The notes: generated by a model from the sequence alone, not told the origin. Positions 1-7,611 are shown, counted from the stretch's first letter. The stretch: DNA of 15,420 nt from JBOFCO01 sp051646105 (GCA_051646105.1 JBOFCO010000062.1:1-15420); one strand, 5' to 3'. Made by a program: numbers and translations.

Positions 1-705
1 CTGCCCGATTTCCTTGCCCGTGTGCCCGGCGCAACCAACGTGGCGATGACCTGGCGGCTGTTCGGCCACAACGGCGTGGAAACCTTCACCGATACCCCCG
101 TCATCAGCCAGTTCGACACCTGCGCGCCGAAATACGCGCCCAAACCGCATACCGTCTGGGGGTTCAAGACGCTGATGAAAAACATCGGCGCCTATGAAAA
201 GCTGTCCTGCCACCGCCCGAACAAGCTGGATGAGGCGATGGCGGCAGAGGTGCTGTGGGTGAACGGATCGGGCCGCCCGATGGGCGACGCGGTCAAGACA
301 AAAGGCTGGCGGTCATCGATCGACTCCATCGGCTATGACCTGATCCAGTTGAACCATTATGCGCTGCGCTCTGCCGAAAGCTATCTGGTCAAACGTCAGC
401 GCGGGCGCGCGCTGCATGTCGACCGGTCCATCGGGCTGAACTACTGGGTGCGGATGGACTGGTCCTATCACCGCGACCGCACGATCCAGCGCAACCTGCC
501 GCGCCTGCGGGCAGAGATGGACCGGATGCTGGCTGACCCGGAGCTTGCCAAGTGGCACGAACACGGTGTCGCATGGCACCGCACCCGTGCTGACGCCCTG
601 CACGACAATCCGGAGTTCGAGGCGTTATACCAACAGGCGCTGGAAACCGAACTGACCGAAATCGAACGGGTGGCTTTTGCCCTGCACCTTGATCTGGAAA
701 GCTGA
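1..705 (+). CDS. Glycosyltransferase family 2-like protein (5' partial)
   Basis: The reading frame is open from the first base and ends with TGA at 703-705, so the N-terminal part lies outside the window; 234 residues are visible. The visible part aligns by eye with the C-terminal two thirds of the next gene: both share TWRLFG, a later FKTL, the HRP triplet, a QxNHYAL segment, an ESYL...RGR stretch and a YWV motif. By that comparison roughly the first 115 residues, including the nucleotide-sugar-binding half and the DxD motif, are missing. The family (Glyco_tranf_2_4-like) transfers sugars from nucleotide donors, usually for surface glycans, but donor and acceptor cannot be read here. It is followed after only 3 bases by its paralogue, so the two are almost certainly co-transcribed. 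Family assignment is fairly secure; the substrate is unknown. Confidence 0.85.
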   Translation: MPDFLARVPGATNVAMTWRLFGHNGVETFTDTPVISQFDTCAPKYAPKPHTVWGFKTLMKNIGAYEKLSCHRPNKLDEAMAAEVLWVNGSGRPMGDAVKTKGWRSSIDSIGYDLIQLNHYALRSAESYLVKRQRGRALHVDRSIGLNYWVRMDWSYHRDRTIQRNLPRLRAEMDRMLADPELAKWHEHGVAWHRTRADALHDNPEFEALYQQALETELTEIERVAFALHLDLES

Positions 706-708
706 CCC

Positions 709-1728
709 ATGCGCGCGCTCGCTATCCTGACCCAAAGAAACGAAGGCGCGCTGCTGCTGGACTGGATCGCGCATCACCGCGCCGTGGGCTTCACCGATTT
801 CCTGATCCTGTCCAACGATTGCGAGGATGGCAGCGATGCCATGCTGGACCGCCTGGCGGAAATGGGAGAGATCGCCCATATGCCCAATCCCGCCCCCCAT
901 GACGGCGGCGTGCAATGGGCCGCAATGAAACGTGCCGACAGGCATCCTCTGGTAAAACAGGCCGACTGGATTCTGCCGTTGGACATCGATGAATTCGTGA
1001 ATATTCATGCGGGCGATGGCAGCCTGGCCGCGCTTTTGACCGCCCTTCCTGCAGCTACGGCGATACCCTTGACATGGCGGCTGTTCGGCAACGCCGGAAT
1101 TGTGGATTACCGCGACGCACCCGTGCCAGCGCAGTTCACGCGGGCGGCGCCGCCCGTGCTGCACTGGCCCTGGCAGGCGCTGATGTTCAAGACGCTGTTC
1201 CGCAATGACGGCACCTATCGCAAGCTGGGCGTTCACCGCCCGCGCAACCCTGATCCCGAACGGCTGCCGCAAGCCCGCTGGTTCGATGGCGAGGGCCGCG
1301 CCCTGCCCGACCTGTATGCCAAAGAGCGGCTGTTCTCTGCCCCCGGCCATTCCCATTACCGGCTTGCGCAGATCAACCACTATGCCCTTGGCGCAATGGA
1401 AAGCTACCTGCTGAAAGTGGCACGCGGGCGCGGCGTGCATGGCGCAGAACGGCTTGGCATGGACTACTGGGTGGAACGCAATTTCTGCGATGTCGAAGAG
1501 AATTCCATCGCCCGCTACGCCACCGCTACCGCTGCCCACCGCGCCCGGCTGGGGGCCGATGTGGCGCTTTCGCGCCTTAACCAAGCCGCGGTCGACTGGC
1601 GGCAAACACGGATTGCGGAACTGCTGATGCAGGATGATTACCGCTGGTTGCTAGGCCGACTGCGAATGACACCACCTTCCCGCAATCTGTCCGCCCACGA
1701 CGCCGCAGCACTGCGTCGCCAAAGATAG
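709..1728 (+). CDS. Glycosyltransferase family 2-like protein
   Basis: A 339-residue protein. The N-terminus has the pattern typical of this group, a beta strand ending in LTQRNEG (residues 7-13) followed by a helix containing DWIAHHRAVGF. LSND sits at 34-37, and the metal/nucleotide-binding DxD is seen as LDIDEF at 91-96. The C-terminal half carries TWRLFG (122-127), FKTL, HRP, NHYAL and YWVE motifs shared with the preceding gene. There is no signal peptide or obvious membrane segment, so it is probably a cytoplasmic enzyme acting on a surface or capsular glycan (inference). The ATG lies 3 bases after the upstream stop codon, with a GGAAAG-like ribosome site overlapping the end of that gene, suggesting translational coupling. 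It is a complete tandem duplicate of its neighbour. The exact sugar and acceptor are unknown. Confidence 0.88.
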   Translation: MRALAILTQRNEGALLLDWIAHHRAVGFTDFLILSNDCEDGSDAMLDRLAEMGEIAHMPNPAPHDGGVQWAAMKRADRHPLVKQADWILPLDIDEFVNIHAGDGSLAALLTALPAATAIPLTWRLFGNAGIVDYRDAPVPAQFTRAAPPVLHWPWQALMFKTLFRNDGTYRKLGVHRPRNPDPERLPQARWFDGEGRALPDLYAKERLFSAPGHSHYRLAQINHYALGAMESYLLKVARGRGVHGAERLGMDYWVERNFCDVEENSIARYATATAAHRARLGADVALSRLNQAAVDWRQTRIAELLMQDDYRWLLGRLRMTPPSRNLSAHDAAALRRQR

Positions 1729-1821
1729 TCCAATAGACTGATAATAAACAATAATGTAAAAAATCGAAACAATCCCGCCCGACTGTCGCGCGGAGCACCG
1801 CTCATCGCGGGCGATACGGTC

Positions 1822-1851
1822 TTGTCGTTGGGGAAGGCCGGGGGCTACAAA
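1822..1851 (+). promoter_or_regulatory. Putative sigma-70 promoter for the 1905 gene
   Basis: TTGTCG at 1822-1827 and TACAAA at 1846-1851 are separated by 18 bases, matching the alphaproteobacterial housekeeping promoter pattern in both boxes. Predicted transcription would start about 1858, giving a leader of roughly 45 bases. This is a by-eye prediction. A direct repeat GTAACG (1853-1858 and 1863-1868) overlaps the expected start site. Confidence 0.45.
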
Positions 1852-1852
1852 A

Positions 1853-1868
1853 GTAACGTATCGTAACG
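1853..1868. repeat. GTAACG direct repeat, 10-base period
   Basis: GTAACG occurs at 1853-1858 and again at 1863-1868, one helical turn apart, just downstream of the promoter-like -10 box. The spacing would suit a regulator touching the same DNA face twice, but the units are short and chance is possible. Confidence 0.35.
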
Positions 1869-1904
1869 AGGTGGGTGGGGGCACCTGATGGGTGAGGGCA
1901 CTCT

Positions 1905-2873
1905 ATGCAGGATAGCACCGGCGACGTGACGCCGTTGCAGCGGCTTGGCAAAACCGACTGGATCGACCGGCTACGCGACCTGGGGAATGCAAGCGGCTTC
2001 TTTCACGACCTGGGGCGCAAGCACCACGCCCTGCTGACCGAGGCAGGACCGGCACTTCTGGTGACATTCGAAACCGTGGAAAGTGCCATGGCCAGGCCCG
2101 ACCAGATGCCGGTGGGTCACGGTATCGCGCTGGCACAGGGCTGGTCGCATCTTTGCCTGCTTGCTGACGGGCAGACCTGGTTCCGTGATCCGGCTGTGTT
2201 CGACTTTGTCGACGGCCTGATTGATCAGGCGTTTTTCGAAGACTTCGAAGATGTGCTGTTTTACGGGACAGGCCAGGGCGGCTATGCGGCGGCATCCTTT
2301 TCCGTCGCGGCGCCGGGCGCGCAGGTTGTGATGATCCAGCCGCAGGCCACGCTTGATCCGGCGGTGACCGGATGGGATTCGCGCTTTCTGCACCAGCGGA
2401 GGCTGTGCTTTACCGACCGCTATGGATATGCGCCCGAAATGCTGGATGGCGCGGGGGCGGCGCTGGTGATCTACGATCCCGCCGAACGTTTCGATGCGAT
2501 GCATGCCGCGCTGTTTGCCCGGCCCTATGTGCAGATGCTGCGCTGCCGGAATCTGGGCGCAACGCTGGAGGAATCGCTGCTGGGAATGGCGGTCCTGCAA
2601 GATTACCTTGCCTCGGCCATGGGCGACGGTGCGACTGCGGCCGCCTTTCATCGTCTGTACCGTGCCCGCCGCGACGACCGCAGCTATCTGAACCGGTTAC
2701 TCGCCGTGCTGGAAATGCGCGGGCGCCTGTGGCTGGCCTATGTCGCGGCGCGGGAACTGGGCATCCGGCTGAATGCACCACGCTATCGACGCAAGCAGGA
2801 ACAGCTTGCGGCCGATCTGGATGCACGCGGGATTTCCCTGCCGGGCCGCGCGCCGGTATATGCGCAGCGTTAG
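1905..2873 (+). CDS. Alpha/beta-hydrolase-like protein lacking a nucleophile; function unknown
   Basis: A 322-residue soluble protein with ATG preceded by GAGGG at 1894-1898, 6 bases upstream. From memory, related Rhodobacteraceae proteins are often labelled phosphoadenosine phosphosulfate reductase, but I see neither a PP-loop (SGGKDS-like) nor the C-terminal ECGLH-type motif of that enzyme, so that name is probably wrong. The centre looks like an alpha/beta-hydrolase: a strand DVLFYG is followed by GTGQGGYAAA at 121-130, the place and shape of a nucleophile elbow (G-x-S-x-G-G). Here glycine 123 stands where the serine should be. A following strand VVMIQPQATLDP (141-152) fits the next beta strand of that fold. 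The C-terminal quarter is helical and charged. It has its own probable promoter and lies 39 bases before pyrC. A non-catalytic binding or scaffold role is an inference. Confidence 0.7.
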   Translation: MQDSTGDVTPLQRLGKTDWIDRLRDLGNASGFFHDLGRKHHALLTEAGPALLVTFETVESAMARPDQMPVGHGIALAQGWSHLCLLADGQTWFRDPAVFDFVDGLIDQAFFEDFEDVLFYGTGQGGYAAASFSVAAPGAQVVMIQPQATLDPAVTGWDSRFLHQRRLCFTDRYGYAPEMLDGAGAALVIYDPAERFDAMHAALFARPYVQMLRCRNLGATLEESLLGMAVLQDYLASAMGDGATAAAFHRLYRARRDDRSYLNRLLAVLEMRGRLWLAYVAARELGIRLNAPRYRRKQEQLAADLDARGISLPGRAPVYAQR

Positions 2874-2912
2874 CGGCTGGCGGGCGCGGGCCGGCTGGGC
2901 TAAAAACCGGGT

Positions 2913-3953
2913 ATGAGCACAACCCTGCGCCTGCGCCGCCCCGATGACATGCACCTGCACCTGCGCGATGGCGATATGCTGCGCGCGGTGCTGCCCGAAA
3001 CCGCGCGCCATTTCGCCCGCGCGATCATCATGCCCAATCTGGTGCCGCCGGTGGTGACAGCCGCCGATGCCAGCGCCTACCGCGACCGGATTATGGCCGC
3101 CCTGCCCGAAGGCATGACATTCCGGCCGCTGATGACGCTGTATCTGACCGAGGCGACCGACCCCGCCGATGTCGCGGCTGCCCACGCCAGCGGGCTGATC
3201 CATGCGGTCAAGCTTTATCCCGCCGGGGCCACGACCAATTCGCAATCCGGGGTGCGCGATTTTGACAAGGTGCGCGGCGTGCTGGAAAGGATGGCCGAAG
3301 TCGGCCTGCCCCTGTGTGTGCATGGAGAGGTGACACGGGCCGATGTCGATATCTTCGACCGCGAAGCGGTGTTTATCGACACGGTGCTGGACCCGATCCG
3401 CCGCACCACGCCGGGCCTGCGCGTGGTGATGGAACATATCACCACCAGCGAAGGCGTGGCCTATGCCGAAAGCGGCGGCGATGATCTGGCCGCCACGATC
3501 ACCACGCATCACCTGATCATCAATCGCAACCATATCCTCGCAGGCGGCATCCGGCCTCATTACTACTGCCTGCCCGTCGCCAAGCGGGAAAGCCATCGCC
3601 TTGCCCTGCGCCGTGCCGCCACCTCTGGCAGCCCGCGCTATTTCCTTGGCACCGACAGCGCGCCGCATCCCGACCATCTGAAGGAACATGCCTGTGGCTG
3701 TGCCGGCTGTTTCACCGCGACCAACACGATGTCGATCCTGGCGGAAGTGTTTGAACAGCACGGCGCGCTGGATCGTCTGGAAGGGTTCACCTCGCTTCAC
3801 GGCGCGGCCTTTTACCGGCTGCCCGCGAACGAGGACAGGATCACGCTGGTGAAGGGTGCCCCCGCAACCTATCCGGCGAAGATCGAGGCAGGCGATGCCA
3901 GTGTCACGGTGTTCGATCCGCAGATGCCGCTGCACTGGCATGTAGGCGGTTGA
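2913..3953 (+). CDS. pyrC: Dihydroorotase
   Basis: The 346-residue protein matches class II dihydroorotase (E. coli PyrC type, about 348 residues), which reversibly cyclises N-carbamoyl-aspartate to dihydroorotate in de novo pyrimidine synthesis in the cytoplasm. All active-site parts are visible: the zinc-binding HLHLR (H14, H16), the lysine that becomes carboxylated in KLYPAGATTNS (K100), H137 in CVHGE, H175 in MEHIT and the catalytic aspartate D248 in LGTDSAPH. The ATG at 2913 puts the HxH motif at the family's usual distance from the N-terminus. The ribosome site is poor (CCGGG). It starts 39 bases after the preceding gene and is followed by pyrE, the enzyme two steps later in the pathway, after a 108-base gap containing a hairpin. 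Confidence 0.97.
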   Translation: MSTTLRLRRPDDMHLHLRDGDMLRAVLPETARHFARAIIMPNLVPPVVTAADASAYRDRIMAALPEGMTFRPLMTLYLTEATDPADVAAAHASGLIHAVKLYPAGATTNSQSGVRDFDKVRGVLERMAEVGLPLCVHGEVTRADVDIFDREAVFIDTVLDPIRRTTPGLRVVMEHITTSEGVAYAESGGDDLAATITTHHLIINRNHILAGGIRPHYYCLPVAKRESHRLALRRAATSGSPRYFLGTDSAPHPDHLKEHACGCAGCFTATNTMSILAEVFEQHGALDRLEGFTSLHGAAFYRLPANEDRITLVKGAPATYPAKIEAGDASVTVFDPQMPLHWHVGG

Positions 3954-3969
3954 TCTTTCACCCCGGTCC

Positions 3970-4025
3970 AAATATCCCCGCAGGGCGTCCGACGGCGGTT
4001 CAGGTGCCGTCCGGCGGCGATATTT
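3970..4025 (+). repeat. Imperfect intergenic hairpin with CCAAATATCCC arm between pyrC and pyrE
   Basis: AAATATC at 3970-3976 pairs with GATATTT at 4019-4025. Inside, GACGGC at 3991-3996 pairs perfectly with GCCGTC at 4006-4011 around a 9-base loop, with further interrupted GC pairs between the two stems. It may act as a partial terminator or mRNA-stabilising structure between pyrC and pyrE; there is no T-tract afterwards, so a classical intrinsic terminator is unlikely. The arm CCAAATATCCC recurs at 14592-14604 after the DUF1284 gene. Confidence 0.6.
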
Positions 4026-4061
4026 AAGCCAGCGTGAAACAAACCAGACAGGACCGCCGCG

Positions 4062-4742
4062 ATGATCCCGACATCCTTCCCCCCGAAAGAGGAAATCGCC
4101 CGGCTGACGGCGCGGATGCTGCTGGAAATCGGCGCGGTGCATTTCAACGCGGAAACGCCGTTCACGCTGGCCTCCGGCCTGCCCTCGCCCACGTATATCG
4201 ACTGCCGCAAACTGATTTCCTATCCGCGCATCCGTTCGACATTGATGGATTTCCTGGCGGTGACGGTGATGCGCGATGCCGGGTTCGAGGCATTCGACAA
4301 TATTGCGGGCGGGGAAACGGCGGGCATTCCCTTTGCCGCGCTGGTGGCGGAACGGTTGGCCCTGCCGATGACCTATGTCCGCAAGAAACCCAAGGGCTAT
4401 GGCCGCAACGCCCGGATCGAGGGCGTGATGACCCCCGGCCAGCGCGTGCTGCTGGTCGAGGATCTGACCACGGACGGCGGATCGAAGCTGTCGTTCGTTG
4501 ACGCGATCCGTGAAACCGGCGCGTCCTGTGCGCATACGGCCGTTATCTTCTATTACGGCATCTTCCCCGAAACGACCGAAAAGCTGGCCGAACATGGTGT
4601 GGCCCTGCATCATCTGTGCACCTGGTGGGACGTATTGGCCGAGGCGCGGGCGCAGGGCAGCTTCGATGCCATGACACTGGCGCAGGTCGAACAGTTCCTG
4701 ACCGATCCCCGCGCCTGGCAGGCCGCGCGCAGCAAGGTCTGA
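4062..4742 (+). CDS. pyrE: Orotate phosphoribosyltransferase
   Basis: A 226-residue enzyme that joins orotate to PRPP to form orotidine 5'-phosphate, the fifth step of UMP synthesis. The PRPP-binding signature of type I phosphoribosyltransferases is clear as VLLVEDLTTDGGSK at 129-142. The flexible catalytic loop is seen as YVRKKPKGYGRNARIEG (105-121), and the substrate-binding FTLASGLPSPTYID lies at 34-47. The protein is slightly longer than the E. coli enzyme (213 residues), as is common in alphaproteobacteria. The ATG has AGGA at 4050-4053, 8 bases upstream. It follows pyrC in the same direction, so the two probably share regulation, although the hairpin between them could reduce read-through. 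Confidence 0.96.
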   Translation: MIPTSFPPKEEIARLTARMLLEIGAVHFNAETPFTLASGLPSPTYIDCRKLISYPRIRSTLMDFLAVTVMRDAGFEAFDNIAGGETAGIPFAALVAERLALPMTYVRKKPKGYGRNARIEGVMTPGQRVLLVEDLTTDGGSKLSFVDAIRETGASCAHTAVIFYYGIFPETTEKLAEHGVALHHLCTWWDVLAEARAQGSFDAMTLAQVEQFLTDPRAWQAARSKV

Positions 4743-4873
4743 TTTCATCATTCCGGTGGGCAAAATTGTGGGGGAATCATCTGACCCCTTCCCTATCTTG
4801 TCGGCCTGACTACACACGCCCCCAAATCTGGTGGCGCAAAGGCCGGTTCGGCGTTATCCTCAGGTTTATACCG

Positions 4874-4895
4874 GGGATATCCGGCGGGATATCCC
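4874..4895. promoter_or_regulatory. Tandem GGATATCC dyads upstream of dnaB
   Basis: GGGATATCC at 4874-4882 repeats at 4886-4894 with a period of 12 bases. Each contains the perfect 8-base palindrome GGATATCC. Taken together, GGGATATCC (4874-4882) and GGATATCCC (4887-4895) form a 9-base perfect inverted repeat around GGCG, so the stretch could be a two-site operator on DNA or a stable hairpin in the dnaB leader RNA. No T-tract follows, which argues against a terminator. Regulator unknown. Confidence 0.45.
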
Positions 4896-4930
4896 TGTTG
4901 CCAGAAGCGCGCGATTGGGTGCATGTGACG

Positions 4931-4949
4931 GCACGCCCCATCGGCGTGC
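4931..4949 (+). repeat. Inverted repeat in dnaB leader
   Basis: GCACGCC at 4931-4937 and GGCGTGC at 4943-4949 form a 7-bp perfect stem with a 5-base loop, ending 44 bases before the dnaB start codon. It probably folds in the dnaB mRNA leader; any effect on translation is unproven. Confidence 0.4.
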
Positions 4950-4993
4950 ACCGGGTCGATGAATCCCGGGCCTGAAAAACACCAGAGGCCGAC

Positions 4994-6493
4994 ATGAGCG
5001 AGATCGCCACCATCCGCCCCGCCCTTCCCGCCGTTCCGGCTGCGGGTCAGGAAAGTGAGCCAACACCCCACAACATCGAGGCCGAGCAGCAGCTTCTGGG
5101 CGCGATCCTGACCAACAACGACATCTATGACCGCATCCGGTCGCTGGTGCAGGGCGAACACTTCTACGATCCGGTGCATGCCCGCATTTTCGAAATCGCC
5201 TCGGCCCGCATCCAGAAGAACGCGCTGGCATCCCCGGTCACGCTGAAAGCCTTTATGGAGGACGATCCGGGGCTGAAGGAACTGGGTGGCCCGGCCTATC
5301 TGGCGCGTCTGGCGGGGGCGGCGGTGTCATCCTTTGCCGCGCGTGACTACGCGCAGATGATTTACGACTTTGCCGTACGCCGCGAACTGATTGCACTGGG
5401 TCGCGACATCGTGGCCCGTGCCGCCAAGGTGGATATCGACAGCGAACCACGCGAGCAGATCACCGACGCCGAGCAGCGGCTATACAAGCTGGGCGAACAG
5501 GGCGTGGCCGAACGCGGGTTCCAGTCGTTTCTCAAGGCGGTGACGGATGCGGTTCTTGTGGCCAATGCCGCCTATCAGCGGGACGGCGGGCTGGCCGGGG
5601 TTTCGACCGGGCTTGTCGATCTGGACAAGAAACTGGGCGGGCTGCACCCTTCCGACCTGCTGATCCTTGCCGGGCGGCCCTCGATGGGCAAGACCTCGCT
5701 GGCGACCAACATCGCCTTCAACATCGCCAAGGCCTATCGGCGCGGGCAACTGGCCGACGGCAGCGAAGGCGCGGTCGAGGGCGGTGTGGTGGGCTTCTTC
5801 AGCCTCGAAATGAGCGCCGAGCAACTGGCGGCGCGGATCCTTTCCGAAGCCTCGGAAGTGCCCTCGGAACAGATCCGGCGCGGCGACATGACCGAGGCCG
5901 AGTTCCGCCGCTTTGTCGAAGCCGCCAAGGCACTGGAACGCTGCCCACTGTTCATCGACGATACCCCCGCCTTGCCGATTTCACAGGTGGCGGCGCGGGC
6001 GCGGCGGTTGAAGCGCACGCATGGGCTGGATGTGCTGATCATCGACTACCTTCAGCTTCTGAAAGGTTCGAACAAGGACAACCGCGTTCAGGAAGTGTCT
6101 GAAATCACGCAAGGCCTTAAGGCCATTGCCAAGGAACTGAACATCCCGGTCATCGCCCTGTCGCAGCTTTCCCGTCAGGTCGAAAACCGCGACGACAAGC
6201 GCCCGCAACTGTCCGACCTGCGCGAATCCGGGTCGATCGAACAGGACGCCGATGTGGTGATGTTTGTTTACCGCGACGAATACTACAAGGAACGCGAAAA
6301 GCCCGGCGATCATGAGCTTGACAAGATGGCGGCATGGCAGGCGCTCATGGAACAGGTGCACGGCAAGGCCGAAGTCATCATCGGCAAACAGCGACACGGT
6401 CCCATCGGGACGGTGGAACTGTCGTTCGAGGGTCGTTTCACCAGGTTCGGCAACCTCGTCAGGGCCTGGCAACAGGGCAGCGACGGCTATTGA
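4994..6493 (+). CDS. dnaB: Replicative DNA helicase
   Basis: The 499-residue protein is the hexameric 5'-3' replicative helicase that unwinds DNA at the fork and contacts primase. The N-terminal domain begins at PHNIEAEQQLLGAIL (25-39), the standard DnaB opening. The RecA-like domain has Walker A in GRPSMGKTS (228-236), FFSLEMSAEQLAARIL after it, Walker B in LIIDYLQLL (348-356), the LSQLSRQVE stretch (389-397) and the arginine-finger region near KQRHGPIGTV (465-474). Between Walker A and the next strand is a short polar insert around 250-265, which I recall from other alphaproteobacterial DnaBs. There is no intein. AGAGG precedes the ATG by 5 bases. The downstream partner alr is 68 bases away on the same strand. 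Confidence 0.98.
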   Translation: MSEIATIRPALPAVPAAGQESEPTPHNIEAEQQLLGAILTNNDIYDRIRSLVQGEHFYDPVHARIFEIASARIQKNALASPVTLKAFMEDDPGLKELGGPAYLARLAGAAVSSFAARDYAQMIYDFAVRRELIALGRDIVARAAKVDIDSEPREQITDAEQRLYKLGEQGVAERGFQSFLKAVTDAVLVANAAYQRDGGLAGVSTGLVDLDKKLGGLHPSDLLILAGRPSMGKTSLATNIAFNIAKAYRRGQLADGSEGAVEGGVVGFFSLEMSAEQLAARILSEASEVPSEQIRRGDMTEAEFRRFVEAAKALERCPLFIDDTPALPISQVAARARRLKRTHGLDVLIIDYLQLLKGSNKDNRVQEVSEITQGLKAIAKELNIPVIALSQLSRQVENRDDKRPQLSDLRESGSIEQDADVVMFVYRDEYYKEREKPGDHELDKMAAWQALMEQVHGKAEVIIGKQRHGPIGTVELSFEGRFTRFGNLVRAWQQGSDGY

Positions 6494-6561
6494 CCGCCAT
6501 TTACGGGGTGTCAGGCCGGTTTGCCCTTGACCCTGTGCACAACTGGGGGTGAACAGGGGGC

Positions 6562-7611
6562 ATGGGAACAGGAACGCTGACCATCGATCTTGATGCCATC
6601 GCGGCCAACTGGCGCGTCTTGTCTGCCATGGCTGCAAGCGGCACCGAAACTGGCGCGGTGGTCAAGGCCGACAGCTATGGCCTTGGCGCGGCCCGCGTGG
6701 CGCAAACCCTGGCACGCGCCGGCGCGCGCAGTTTTTTCGTAGCCACGGCAGAGGAAGGCGCCGCCGTGCGCAAGGCGGTGGGGCCGCAATCGGCGATTGC
6801 CGTGTTTTCCGGGCATATGCCGGGGGATGCGGCGGCGATCCGCGACCTCGGCCTTGTACCGATGCTGAACTCGGTCGAGCAACTGACCCGGCATTTCGAA
6901 TCCCTGCCCGGCCATGCCTTCGGCGTGCAGCTTGATACCGGCATGAACCGGCTGGGCATGGAGCCCGCCGACTGGGCCGCCGTGGCCGATACCGTGCTGA
7001 AGGCAGGGCCTTCGCTGCTGATGAGCCATCTTGCCTGCGCGGACGAACCGGATCACCCGATGAATGCGGAACAGTTGCGCGTCTTCCGCGAGATGACCGA
7101 CGGCTGCGGCGTGTCCCGGTCGTTGGCGGCAACGGGCGGCATCCTGCTGGGGCAGGAGTATCATTTCGAAGTGACGCGCCCCGGCATCGGGCTCTATGGC
7201 GGGATGCCCTTTGCCGATGCCGTGCCTGCTGTGCAGCTTTCCCTGCCTGTGATCCAGTTGCGGATGGTCGAGCCGGGCGAAGCAGTGGGCTACGGCCGCG
7301 CCTGCGAGCCGGACCGGCAGATGCTGGTGGCGACAATTGCGGGCGGCTATGCCGACGGGCTGCCGCGCACCCTGTCCGGCAAGGCGACGCTCTGGGCCGG
7401 GGATACGCCCTGCCCGCTTGTGGGGCGCGTGTCGATGGATCTGATAACCGTCGACGTGACACATCTGGCGCAGGTTCCCGATCATCTTGATATTCTTGGC
7501 CCGCATCAGGGGGTTGACGATCTGGCCGCCGTCGCAGGCACCATCGGTTATGAAATCCTGACCGCGCTGGGGCGGCGCTATCATCGCCGCTACGGGGGTG
7601 CGCTGCATTGA
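6562..7611 (+). CDS. alr: Alanine racemase
   Basis: A 349-residue PLP enzyme that interconverts L- and D-alanine, supplying D-alanine for peptidoglycan. The PLP lysine is K35 in AVVKADSYGLG. The conserved QLDTGMNRLG lies at 123-132, RPGIGLYGG at 206-214, and the second catalytic residue is Y263 in GGYADGLPR. SMDL in the C-terminal beta domain is also present. The protein is a little shorter than the 356-390 residues usual for the family but appears complete. AGGGGG lies 4 bases before the ATG. It sits between dnaB and a lipid-transport pair; its stop codon overlaps the start of the permease gene, indicating one transcript. I see no sign of a specialised or secreted racemase. Confidence 0.96.
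   Translation: MGTGTLTIDLDAIAANWRVLSAMAASGTETGAVVKADSYGLGAARVAQTLARAGARSFFVATAEEGAAVRKAVGPQSAIAVFSGHMPGDAAAIRDLGLVPMLNSVEQLTRHFESLPGHAFGVQLDTGMNRLGMEPADWAAVADTVLKAGPSLLMSHLACADEPDHPMNAEQLRVFREMTDGCGVSRSLAATGGILLGQEYHFEVTRPGIGLYGGMPFADAVPAVQLSLPVIQLRMVEPGEAVGYGRACEPDRQMLVATIAGGYADGLPRTLSGKATLWAGDTPCPLVGRVSMDLITVDVTHLAQVPDHLDILGPHQGVDDLAAVAGTIGYEILTALGRRYHRRYGGALH

Larger units (their letters stand above)
1729..1904. other. Intergenic region with AT-rich patch
   Basis: This 176-base gap separates the glycosyltransferases from the next gene. Bases 1729-1765 are strikingly AT-rich against the high-GC surroundings (for example AATAAACAATAATG). A very short inverted repeat, AGTC/GACT, lies at 1727-1739 right after the stop codon, but it is too weak to call a terminator. 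The downstream half carries the promoter-like hexamers and the GTAACG direct repeat listed separately. No open frame here looks coding. Confidence 0.6.
4743..4993. other. pyrE-dnaB intergenic region with inverted repeats
   Basis: At 251 bases this is the longest gene-free stretch in the window. Bases 4743-4800 are relatively AT-rich and may hold a promoter, but no pair of good -35/-10 boxes at proper spacing is visible. TTATAC at 4866-4871 could be a -10 box lying just before the tandem GGATATCC dyads; its -35 partner is poor. A second hairpin lies at 4931-4949. An open frame crosses the region in continuity with an off-frame of pyrE, but it has no credible start or family resemblance. Confidence 0.55.

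Noticed and set aside
625..1605. A 326-codon - strand open frame over the second glycosyltransferase
   Set aside because: Antisense shadow; the + strand frame has clear family motifs.
1727..1739. AGTC/GACT as a terminator for the glycosyltransferase pair
   Set aside because: Only a 4-bp stem and no T-tract.
2697..4817. A 706-codon open frame on the - strand across pyrC and pyrE
   Set aside because: It is antisense to two well-supported genes, has a His/Arg/Gln/Gly-rich composition typical of reverse frames of high-GC genes, and shows no recognisable domain.
4743..4975. Open frame in the pyrE-dnaB gap continuing an off-frame of pyrE
   Set aside because: No credible internal start with a ribosome site, no family resemblance, and it covers the inverted repeats.
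6533..6544. CTGTGCACAA before alr as a DnaA box
   Set aside because: It differs from the TTATCCACA consensus at key positions and stands alone; no origin-like cluster or AT-rich unwinding region nearby.
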